From positions 1-33,448 of the IMG/VR virus record IMGVR_UViG_3300024273_000508: a stretch of DNA of 33,448 nucleotides. One strand, 5' to 3'. Origin of the DNA: a virus. The notes under the pieces are model-generated. The model saw only the letters and a list, made by a program, of their open reading frames with translations. It was not told the origin of the DNA and did not search any database. Positions 7,226-12,873 of the stretch are shown here, piece after piece. The position numbers were made by a program, and so were the translations under genes. Position 1 is the first letter of the stretch. Each line of letters starts with the position of its first letter.

Positions 7226-7519
7226 TTAAGCGCCTTTAAAGGTGCATTCCTTCAGTTTACCTGTTGTTCCATCAAAGACAAGAACACAATTGGCTTCCAA
7301 AGGGGCTGCGGCGTACAGCAGAGGCCCAGCACTGAGGCTGTTCACAATGAGGGCTTCGCGCACAATGTCCTTCGGTGCTTCGGGCTTGATGCGGTAGGCG
7401 ACATCCTCATACCACGTTGGGTTATCAATAGCGTGCCATGTATCATGATAACCGTCGTAGAGTTCTATCTCTTTTCCCTTAGCCCATTCCATGATGATGT
7501 CGTAATGCTTATGCTTCAT
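7226..7519 (-). CDS. small paralogous phage protein B (YRIKP family)
   Basis: A 97-residue protein with IIMEWAKGKEIE, DNPTWYEDVAYRIKP and LVFDGTTGKLK in order, matching paralog A at 6843-7127 in all three blocks. The middle region between the KP and FDG blocks has diverged most. GGAGAG precedes the ATG at a spacing of 6, and the ATG overlaps the upstream stop (ATGA). Function unknown; the conserved W, Y and FDG pattern suggests a small beta-rich domain. Confidence 0.72.
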   Translation of the reverse strand: MKHKHYDIIMEWAKGKEIELYDGYHDTWHAIDNPTWYEDVAYRIKPEAPKDIVREALIVNSLSAGPLLYAAAPLEANCVLVFDGTTGKLKECTFKGA

Positions 7520-7764
7520 TCTATCTCTCCTACAATTGAATATTTAATAACACGTTTATTGAATCTCTGCTGCTTAAAGCACACAAAGTCGCCGCTATCC
7601 GCAGCGACGAAGGCTTCCCAGCTCTTGCTATGCTGACAAAGCCCCTCAGCTCTTGCAAGCCTCAGCTCGTCTTCTACGCCCTTCGCAGTATAACCAATGG
7701 CTAGGCCTAGGACAAGCCCTGCGAAGGCCAGTACAGGCCATTTTAGGGCGCTTATGAGTTCCAT
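7516..7764 (-). CDS. single-pass membrane protein, unknown
   Basis: An 82-residue protein with one clear membrane helix near the N-terminus (WPVLAFAGLVLGLAIGYTA, about residues 9-27), then a charged segment and a soluble C-terminal part with two Cys (LCQHS, FVCFKQQ). It could be an anchored inner-membrane protein with a small periplasmic or cytoplasmic domain. Linked to both neighbours by overlaps. No function can be assigned; the helix is not followed by a lipobox. Confidence 0.62.
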   Translation of the reverse strand: MELISALKWPVLAFAGLVLGLAIGYTAKGVEDELRLARAEGLCQHSKSWEAFVAADSGDFVCFKQQRFNKRVIKYSIVGEIE

Positions 7765-7955
7765 ACGTAGTCAGCTAACAACTGTTCCTCTATTTCATGC
7801 ACCACCCGAGGATCAATAACAAGCATTAAATCCATACCTCTTACAATCAAAGAACACAAGGAGACTATTGGATAGCTGTCGTCTACTGGTTCAATAGTGA
7901 ACTGTCCACTAAAGCAAATACCATCGACAATCTCTTGATACTTATGTTTAATCAT
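7752..7955 (-). CDS. hypothetical protein
   Basis: A 67-residue protein starting MIKHKYQEIVDG with beta-rich segments (FTIEPVDD, LMLVIDPRVVHEIEEQ). AAGGA lies 6 bases before the ATG. It overlaps neighbours on both sides, by 13 bases downstream and by 8 bases with a 50-residue frame upstream. Family not recognised. Confidence 0.58.
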   Translation of the reverse strand: MIKHKYQEIVDGICFSGQFTIEPVDDSYPIVSLCSLIVRGMDLMLVIDPRVVHEIEEQLLADYVWNS

Positions 7956-8100
7956 TTGTTTCCTTAACTACAATTAGTTTATATAGATTAGCAGGCTCGC
8001 CTCCTAGGCTGTTATTCTCAAACATCCAGTCGAGAGCGTATGAGCGATCATTGAACGATGCGGCGACAATGCCGCTTGAGACGTGGACAATTTTATACAT
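7948..8100 (-). CDS. 50-residue hypothetical protein
   Basis: A short frame (MYKIVHVSSGIVAASF... YKLIVVKETND) whose composition looks like a small alpha/beta domain. AGG lies 7 bases before the ATG, and the stop falls inside the start region of the next gene. Not recognised, but it fills an operon gap with natural-looking sequence. Confidence 0.55.
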   Translation of the reverse strand: MYKIVHVSSGIVAASFNDRSYALDWMFENNSLGGEPANLYKLIVVKETND

Positions 8101-8111
8101 GTTTTTACCTA

Positions 8112-8228
8112 TTAAGAAACGTAAATAAACAAACCAAAGGCAATGCCAATGCCTAGGACAACGGCTAAGAGCACGTCAGCGAAGCGCTCAAGGCGTGAAG
8201 GTACAGTGGTGATGGTGTAGGGCTTCAT
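8112..8228 (-). CDS. 38-residue single-pass membrane peptide
   Basis: The frame encodes a short soluble N-terminus (MKPYTITTVPSRLERFA) and one membrane helix (VLLAVVLGIGIAFGLFIYV) reaching nearly to the C-terminus. Ribosome complementarity is weak (GAAAGA). Small membrane peptides in early phage regions can act on host membrane proteins, but nothing here shows that. Confidence 0.5.
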   Translation of the reverse strand: MKPYTITTVPSRLERFADVLLAVVLGIGIAFGLFIYVS

Positions 8229-8251
8229 AAGTTCTTTCAGTATAACATGAA

Positions 8252-8704
8252 TTAGGCTACAAAGCCTAGCTTGAGAAAATTCTCTTTGCATTTATACACA
8301 GCAACAACGCTCTTCCGGCTTGAATTGACGCCCTTGTCAACAATGGCCCCATCGATGACGGCTAAGGCGTGGCCAGTGATAACGACAATAAAGCGTCCAA
8401 GTCCCAAAGTAGGCAACAAGCTGCCAAGGCTAATTCCCTTGAAGGCCTTCACCTTGTAACGATAAGCAAAACCCCTAGTTGTCGTTGTCTTGCCGTATAT
8501 GCCTACAAAGCTCAACCCTGCGGATTGGTAGGCTTCATGCCACACGCGAGGATGGCAACCCTTACCCGCTTCACGTCCCTTGCTTTGTAGGGCTTTGTGC
8601 GCGGCTTCGTAGGGAATGCCTGCGGCATTGGCCAAAGCTCTGACGGTGCAGTCTTTGGACTCGGTAGGGTTTGTAGCCCCTGTAGCTATTGATTTTATAT
8701 ACAT
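8252..8704 (-). CDS. possible papain-like cysteine hydrolase, phage hypothetical
   Basis: A 150-residue protein with an N-terminal KDCTVRALANA block, in which C19 starts a helix, and a later TGHALAVIDG block (H112, D118) in a beta-type context. Cys at the start of a helix followed about 90 residues later by a His with a nearby Asp/Asn is the order seen in papain-fold enzymes. The DCTVRAL block recurs in phage hypothetical proteins. Substrate unknown; a peptidase, deamidase or an inactive relative are all possible. It lies early in the leftward operon, which suits host-takeover roles. Confidence 0.55.
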   Translation of the reverse strand: MYIKSIATGATNPTESKDCTVRALANAAGIPYEAAHKALQSKGREAGKGCHPRVWHEAYQSAGLSFVGIYGKTTTTRGFAYRYKVKAFKGISLGSLLPTLGLGRFIVVITGHALAVIDGAIVDKGVNSSRKSVVAVYKCKENFLKLGFVA

Positions 8705-8716
8705 GGCCTGCTTTCG

Positions 8717-9013
8717 TTAGAACTGAGCGTAGACAATTAAACCTGCATCAGTGATGCCAACCACTGACGTATTGTCTTGCAAGTAGTCCAGTACGTTATC
8801 ATCTTCTTCTAGTTGATAATCGTTTGCTATCTGCCTTGGCGAGGCTTCGGAGTATTCGCAGCAAATGGCAATTACATCGAGCTCTGATTCAGGGCTGATT
8901 TCTTCAATGTAGTCATAAAGCAGTTCGAGGGCTTCATAGGAGAACTGGTCTTGACGGCCCATATCGCGGAATTGGTCACGGAACTGGCTAGCGTTGTCAA
9001 TGGTGATGTGCAT
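8717..9013 (-). CDS. conserved acidic phage protein
   Basis: A 98-residue acidic protein with FSYEALELLYDYIEEI, a DVIAICCEY block and SPRQIANDY. I recall this pattern from small phage hypotheticals of unknown function; it should be mainly helical. The ATG has only weak ribosome complementarity. No catalytic signature is visible. Its acidic character is compatible with a DNA-mimic or inhibitor role, but that is speculation. Confidence 0.68.
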   Translation of the reverse strand: MHITIDNASQFRDQFRDMGRQDQFSYEALELLYDYIEEISPESELDVIAICCEYSEASPRQIANDYQLEEDDNVLDYLQDNTSVVGITDAGLIVYAQF

Positions 9014-9066
9014 TTGAGGCTTTCGTTAGTGAGGGTTTAAGTATCGGGGAAACTTTGGAGGCTGTC

Positions 9067-9082
9067 AAGCCCCGAAGGGCTT
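9067..9082 (-). other. TTCG-loop hairpin, shared with capsid terminator
   Basis: Read leftward the sequence is AAGCCC-TTCG-GGGCTT, a 6-bp stem with a stable tetraloop, just after the GP88-like gene. The 15-mer AGCCCTTCGGGGCTT recurs exactly in the terminator after the major capsid gene. No U-tract follows here, so it may stabilise or process mRNA or terminate weakly. Confidence 0.5.
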
Positions 9083-9102
9083 ATTTACTAGGGGTTTTCC
9101 CT
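9081..9102. repeat. 22-nt dispersed repeat, copy 1
   Basis: Matches 10098-10119 in 20 of 22 positions, with an exact 14-base core TAGGGGTTTTCCCT. This copy ends at the stop codon of the GP88-like gene and abuts the TTCG hairpin. Confidence 0.7.
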
Positions 9103-9737
9103 CAGTGTTTCTTATAAGACACGTTATCCACTGCCTTATCCCAGCATTTGCGACAATCATTACATTTGTTGTTGTGCTTATAAGCCTCACACGTTGTCCC
9201 CTTGGCTTCACTGCTTTCATGCACTGTCGATGTGTGGGCAAAGCCCGCAGGAACCTCGCCATCAATCATAGTTGCAGAGACGCGCACAATTAGGTTATCA
9301 GGGAAAGCGCCGAATGCGTCAACGAATTGATGAACAATCTTTTTCTCACGGGTAGGAATCCAAAACTTCACCAAAGGCAAAGCCTCTGCAATTTTTACAA
9401 TGTTCAACAGGTGTTGAAAGCTTTGCAAGTCTCCTGCATCATGCCACCGGAACCATTGTGTTTTGCTCTTATCTATTTGTAACGTCATAGCCTCGGTCCA
9501 TTGTGGATGTTCTAGGCTTGAGAGACGGGTTTCATGGGCTTGCATCACAGAAGGGTACGAATAGTTGGCTTTTAAAGCATAACAGCCGTGACAGACGCTC
9601 CCTTCAATTGTGGCGAGCTTAGCCCCTACAATGCAGCGCTTGGCGCTTATGCCATAACTTAAGCCCGGCATCTTTGATGGCTTGCCTAATGAACCGGCGA
9701 CGGCTTTGGCGGCTTTGAGAGTTTTGATAACTTGCAC
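9102..9737 (-). CDS. gene product 88 (GP88)-like phage protein
   Basis: A 211-residue protein with a Cys-rich layout: CHGCYALKANY near residue 49, RWHDAGDLQS near 98, FWIPTRE near 125, VRVSATM near 152, and a C-terminal CNDCRKCWD. I recognise this order from the phage GP88 family, whose biochemical role is unknown to me. The clustered Cys suggest a metal site or iron-sulfur cluster. The start is a GTG with AAGG about 7 bases upstream. It is the second gene after the leftward promoter, so probably expressed early. Confidence 0.75.
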   Translation of the reverse strand: MQVIKTLKAAKAVAGSLGKPSKMPGLSYGISAKRCIVGAKLATIEGSVCHGCYALKANYSYPSVMQAHETRLSSLEHPQWTEAMTLQIDKSKTQWFRWHDAGDLQSFQHLLNIVKIAEALPLVKFWIPTREKKIVHQFVDAFGAFPDNLIVRVSATMIDGEVPAGFAHTSTVHESSEAKGTTCEAYKHNNKCNDCRKCWDKAVDNVSYKKH

Positions 9738-9745
9738 GATTTGCC

Positions 9746-10018
9746 TTATTTGTTAGCTAATAATTGATTCACGCCCGATACCAAAGATTCTACACTCTTA
9801 GCAAACCTATTAGAACCACCGGTATAGTCTTTCAAGTGCTCGGCGGTGCGATATAGGTAGCCAAGACTACCGCATTGTTCAGTATTGACGTAGACAATGG
9901 CCCCGTTTAGCGAGACAAAGCCACCACAACCCCGTTTGTTTCCGTTAATGTTAATATTTTTAAGGGCTACAGAATGAGAAGAGCTGAATTGATTCTTGAG
10001 TTTAGTGGCTAATAACAT
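9746..10018 (-). CDS. first gene of leftward operon, unknown function
   Basis: A 90-residue protein starting MLLATKLKNQF, with NKRGCGGFVSLNG, VNTEQCGSLGYLYRTAEHL and a C-terminal helix ending LLANK. I do not recognise the family. It begins about 40 bases downstream of the predicted start point of the leftward promoter, so it should be the earliest and most abundant product of that transcript, a position often taken by host-takeover or regulatory proteins. Confidence 0.65.
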   Translation of the reverse strand: MLLATKLKNQFSSSHSVALKNININGNKRGCGGFVSLNGAIVYVNTEQCGSLGYLYRTAEHLKDYTGGSNRFAKSVESLVSGVNQLLANK

Positions 10019-10066
10019 GGCTGCTTTCTAGGTTGTTAGCCCTGCGTTGTTGCTTGGCTTGTGTCT

Positions 10067-10094
10067 AGTATAGTCGACTTTGCTTGTGTGTCTA
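10067..10094 (-). promoter_or_regulatory. leftward sigma70-type promoter
   Basis: Read leftward, TAGACA (10094-10089), a 16-base spacer and TATACT (10072-10067), five of six matches in each hexamer. Transcription would start near 10060 and run into the gene starting at 10018. It is the best candidate for driving the whole 1-10018 block. Confidence 0.6.
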
Positions 10095-10097
10095 GCT

Positions 10098-10119
10098 TTA
10101 TTTCATAGGGGTTTTCCCT
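10098..10119. repeat. 22-nt dispersed repeat, copy 2
   Basis: Second copy of the element at 9081-9102, same orientation, with the core TAGGGGTTTTCCCT. It lies immediately upstream of the -35 hexamer of the leftward promoter, where a regulator could bind. Confidence 0.7.
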
Positions 10120-10169
10120 TGTGGTAGATTAACAACACTCTTGTGTGTTTCTATATAGTGTGTGGTGCA

Positions 10170-10193
10170 TGGCTGTATAGGTGGCTGTATAGG
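10170..10193. repeat. 12-bp perfect tandem repeat
   Basis: Two head-to-tail copies of TGGCTGTATAGG, within a larger GGTGC...GCACC inverted repeat. The period is close to one helical turn, as expected for paired binding sites. Confidence 0.65.
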
Positions 10194-10232
10194 CACCATC
10201 TAAGCCCCCCACTTCATAGCCTCCGAAGTTTC

Positions 10233-10289
10233 ACATTATGAAATACCCTCCAAAGCCCCAGACATTACATTATGGAATACCTCCGGAGC
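10233..10289. repeat. imperfect direct repeats (iteron-like)
   Basis: ACATTATGAAATACCCTCC at 10233 and ACATTATGGAATACCTCCGG at 10267, 34 bases apart, each followed by an AGC. A third, shorter version (ATTGTGGAACCCTCCAAAGC) lies at 10413-10432. Candidate binding sites for an initiator or regulator. Confidence 0.55.
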
Positions 10290-10650
10290 ATCTAGGCAGG
10301 AGCTTCAGAGACCTAATGACCAGCGAGTCAGCTACGAAGGCTAATGAGACTGATTCCTGTTTAGCCTTTGGAGCTGCTGCATAGGGGGGAGGGGCTGCGT
10401 AGGTGTGTAACTATTGTGGAACCCTCCAAAGCTCACAAAAAGGAGAAATGAAGCTTTAAAGCACCAACAAAGGAAGCTAAAGAGAAGCAGGAAAGAGCCT
10501 TCGGAGCGCATGTAAGCTGTTGATATGTATAAGTTTATTACTAATTGTTGCTTATTAGACATAAAAGCTATAAAGGAATCTGCGCTAACGTAGTTCCCTT
10601 TGAAGGAAAAGACACCCTGAATGTTGTCTAAGACCGTAGAAGGCCCTTAG

Positions 10651-10672
10651 TTGTGTAAAGATTGTGTAAAGA
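10651..10672. repeat. 11-bp perfect tandem repeat upstream of promoter
   Basis: Two adjacent copies of TTGTGTAAAGA, about one helical turn each, ending 32 bases before the -35 hexamer at 10705. The placement fits an activator site on the same DNA face as the polymerase. Confidence 0.65.
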
Positions 10673-10704
10673 TTAGAAGAAATAGCTGTTTATGTAAATA
10701 AAAC

Positions 10705-10733
10705 TTGACATCTAAGCATTCATAGTGTACAAT
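10705..10733 (+). promoter_or_regulatory. strong rightward sigma70 promoter
   Basis: TTGACA (10705-10710), a 17-base spacer and TACAAT (10728-10733): a perfect -35, optimal spacing and five of six -10 bases. Transcription would begin near 10740, leaving a leader of about 210 bases before the small terminase gene. A weaker second set, TTGACA at 10806 and TATGAC at 10828, lies downstream. Confidence 0.85.
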
Positions 10734-10777
10734 ATTTACATAGGTAATAAAAAGCCTATCAATAACTCAAATGAACA

Positions 10778-10798
10778 ATGAAGGAGCGGCCCCTTCAT
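10778..10798 (+). other. leader hairpin ATGAAGG/CCTTCAT
   Basis: A perfect 7-bp stem with a 7-base loop in the leader RNA of the rightward promoter. It lies inside a possible 9-codon frame starting at 10771. It could affect leader stability. Confidence 0.4.
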
Positions 10799-10878
10799 AG
10801 CAAACTTGACAGAATCTGCACAAAGTCTATGACTTCTCTTAGAAGTAATAGTTCATTTAGATTATTGTCTTAATTACT

Positions 10879-10901
10879 ACTAAGCCTTCTAAGGGCTTAG
10901 T
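10879..10901 (+). other. leader hairpin ACTAAGCC/GGCTTAGT
   Basis: A perfect 8-bp stem with a 7-base loop followed by TCTTCC, then a 12-bp palindrome CCCTTTAAAGGG ending 25 bases before the terminase start. It may act as an attenuator or as an RNA processing site; the U-tract is too poor for a firm terminator call. Confidence 0.42.
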
Positions 10902-10948
10902 TCTTCCTAGGCCCTTTAAAGGGGAGCCATCTCCTTGAAAGGACAAAG

Positions 10949-11377
10949 ATGAATGAATTAATAAAAGAAGAAGGGTCGCCTATGGCTCCCGCCCCTACAA
11001 AGCCCCCTGCTAGGAAGGGACGCCCTCCAAAGGCCCTCATAGCCTCTAAGAAGACCGGAGGCAAGGGAAGTGTAGGTCGTCCTATAGGCAGGCCTCCCGG
11101 AGAGGCTTCAAGGCTTCAGGAGTTCAAGGCAAGGCTCTTAGGAACCACAGGAGAGAAGATTATTGCTACGCTTATAAGCAAGGCAATGGACAGCGAGGAC
11201 AAGGATCAGTTTGCTGCTTTGAAGTTCTGTGCTGAGCGGATTCTTCCTATGAGTGCTTTTGATGCTGCGAAGAACGCTAACAGCACCCCCACAGTCACAA
11301 TCAACATATCTAGTCTCGGTTCTCCAAAGCTTGAGGTATTGGACGATATAACAAGTTTTAAGGACATAGATGGCTGA
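10949..11377 (+). CDS. terminase small subunit
   Basis: A 142-residue protein directly upstream of the large terminase. The N-terminal third is basic with two AT-hook-like motifs (KGRPPK at 23-28 and a GRPIGRPPG at about 43-51), a feature that suggests minor-groove DNA binding at the packaging site. The C-terminal part (FAALKFCAERILPMSAF, then PTVTINISS) resembles podovirus small terminases. AAAGGA lies 6 bases before the ATG. The gene ends with an 8-base overlap with the large subunit. Expected to recognise the concatemer and load the motor. Confidence 0.8.
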   Translation: MNELIKEEGSPMAPAPTKPPARKGRPPKALIASKKTGGKGSVGRPIGRPPGEASRLQEFKARLLGTTGEKIIATLISKAMDSEDKDQFAALKFCAERILPMSAFDAAKNANSTPTVTINISSLGSPKLEVLDDITSFKDIDG

Positions 11378-12632
11378 AATCGCATGGACGTTGCTCCCTT
11401 GGCAGGTCGAAGTTTGGCAGGCGCCACAGCGGTTCAAGGTTATCGTAGCTGGGCGACGCACAGGCAAGTCCAACCTCTCTATCAAGAAGATCATTGCAGC
11501 GGGCTTAGAAGCCCCTCCCGGTTCTGCTGTGTTGTATGTTGGCCCTACACAGGCTCAGACACGGCAAATCGCGTGGGACGCCATTATTGACCAAGGACGG
11601 GAAGTTATTAAACATGTCCACGTCAACTCTATGGATATCACTCTGGTGAACGGCGTCAAGATACACCTACGCTCTGCTGAGAACCCAGACACCCTCCGAG
11701 GCTTGAAGCTGTATTTCGCTGTTATTGATGAAGCAGCCTTTATCAAAGATAATAAGATATGGGCAGAGAGTATTCGCCCTGCCTTAGCCGACTTGAAAGG
11801 AGATGCTTGGTTTATCAGTTCTCCTGCCGGTAGAAACTGGCTATATGACTTGTACAAGTATGCAGAAGATGGAGAAGATGAGGATTGGGGTGCTTGGCAT
11901 AAAACCACCTTTGACAACCCAACTATCGATCCTGCGGAGATTGAATCAGCAAGAAAGACACTGAGTACCTTCACCTTCAGAGCTGAGTTTCTGGCTTCCT
12001 TCGATAATGCAGGAAGTGATGTATTCAAAGAAGAATGGTTTAAGACAGCTCCAGAGCCTAAGCAAGGTTCTTATGTCGTTGCTATTGACTTAGCAGGCTT
12101 TGAGGAAGTTGGGAAGAATGCCGGTGCTTCTAAGAAACGTCTGGACGAAACCGCCATTGCGATTGTAAAGATTGAAGATAATGGGAATTGGTGGGTTCAG
12201 AAGATTGAGCATGGTCGGTGGGATATCATGAAGACATCTGTCAATATTCTTAAAGCAGTCAGGGAATATAAACCCATTGCAACAGGTATTGAACGAGGTG
12301 CTTTAAAGAATGCAGTTCTTCCCTACCTATCTGACCTCCAACGCAAGAATAACATTTACACTCATATCCAAGACCTTACGCACGGAAATAGGCGAAAAGT
12401 GGATCGAGTTGTTTGGTCGTTACAAGGACGAATGGAACACGGGCGTATTTCTTTTAACGAGAAAGAAGACTGGTCAGAATTTAAAGACCAGCTGCTTTTA
12501 TTTCCCACAGCAGGCGTCCATGATGACTTGGTTGACGCTCTTTCGTATGTCGATCAATTAACAGTTACTAATTATTTACAAGATTATGATGAAGATGAGC
12601 ATGAGGCTCTTGACATTATTTCAGGCTATTAA
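11370..12632 (+). CDS. terminase large subunit
   Basis: A 420-residue DNA packaging motor. The ATPase part has Walker A GRRTGKS (28-34) and Walker B FAVIDEAA (D120, E121). The C-terminal RNase H-like nuclease has VVAIDLAG and, near the end, GVHDDLVDALSY, which supply the metal-binding acids. Both domains are intact. It pumps DNA through the portal and cuts the concatemer. Its translation is probably coupled to the small subunit because the genes overlap by 8 bases. Confidence 0.97.
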   Translation: MAEIAWTLLPWQVEVWQAPQRFKVIVAGRRTGKSNLSIKKIIAAGLEAPPGSAVLYVGPTQAQTRQIAWDAIIDQGREVIKHVHVNSMDITLVNGVKIHLRSAENPDTLRGLKLYFAVIDEAAFIKDNKIWAESIRPALADLKGDAWFISSPAGRNWLYDLYKYAEDGEDEDWGAWHKTTFDNPTIDPAEIESARKTLSTFTFRAEFLASFDNAGSDVFKEEWFKTAPEPKQGSYVVAIDLAGFEEVGKNAGASKKRLDETAIAIVKIEDNGNWWVQKIEHGRWDIMKTSVNILKAVREYKPIATGIERGALKNAVLPYLSDLQRKNNIYTHIQDLTHGNRRKVDRVVWSLQGRMEHGRISFNEKEDWSEFKDQLLLFPTAGVHDDLVDALSYVDQLTVTNYLQDYDEDEHEALDIISGY

Positions 12633-12646
12633 CTAAAGGATTTAAA

Positions 12647-12865
12647 ATGGCAAAAGGTTTTATTAAAGAAGAAGAGTCACGTCCAGTTGTGGCTGGCTCA
12701 GGTAAAAAGCAATATTATGTTGGCCCCAGCCCCAGTAAAGCAGGTTCTGGACGAGGCGTGGTAAACCAGCCTGCCATTAATAGTAAAGAGCAATATTTAT
12801 CTGAAAAAGAGGCAGGTGATCCGAATGCGTTAAATCTGTCTTTTGAAGAGTGGAAAAAACTGTAA
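12647..12865 (+). CDS. small hypothetical protein between terminase and portal
   Basis: A 72-residue basic, Gly/Ser-rich protein (KQYYVGPSPSKAGSG) ending LSFEEWKKL. No family function is known to me. AAAGGA precedes the ATG. Its place between terminase and portal suggests a minor head or packaging role, by position only. Confidence 0.68.
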   Translation: MAKGFIKEEESRPVVAGSGKKQYYVGPSPSKAGSGRGVVNQPAINSKEQYLSEKEAGDPNALNLSFEEWKKL

Positions 12866-12873
12866 GGAACAAC

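Larger units (their letters stand above)
10019..10948. other. 930-bp divergent control region, no convincing gene
   Basis: Leftward genes end their 5' side at 10018 and rightward genes begin at 10949. The stretch holds a leftward promoter, a near-consensus rightward promoter, a 12-bp and an 11-bp tandem repeat, three imperfect copies of an ATTATG-AATACCCTCC element, one copy of a 22-nt dispersed repeat, a 12-bp palindrome (10912-10923) and hairpins in the rightward leader. This density suggests a transcription control region and possibly a replication origin. Only short, poorly supported frames occur, including a 9-codon frame at 10771-10800. Confidence 0.75.

Noticed and set aside
10341-10562. 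73-codon hydrophobic frame on the minus strand in the control region
   Set aside because: No ribosome site at its start, composition unlike its neighbours, and it lies across repeat-rich regulatory DNA.
12850-12873. Earlier portal start at 12850
   Set aside because: It lies inside the previous gene without a ribosome site, whereas the ATG at 12874 has AAGGA at a spacing of 5.
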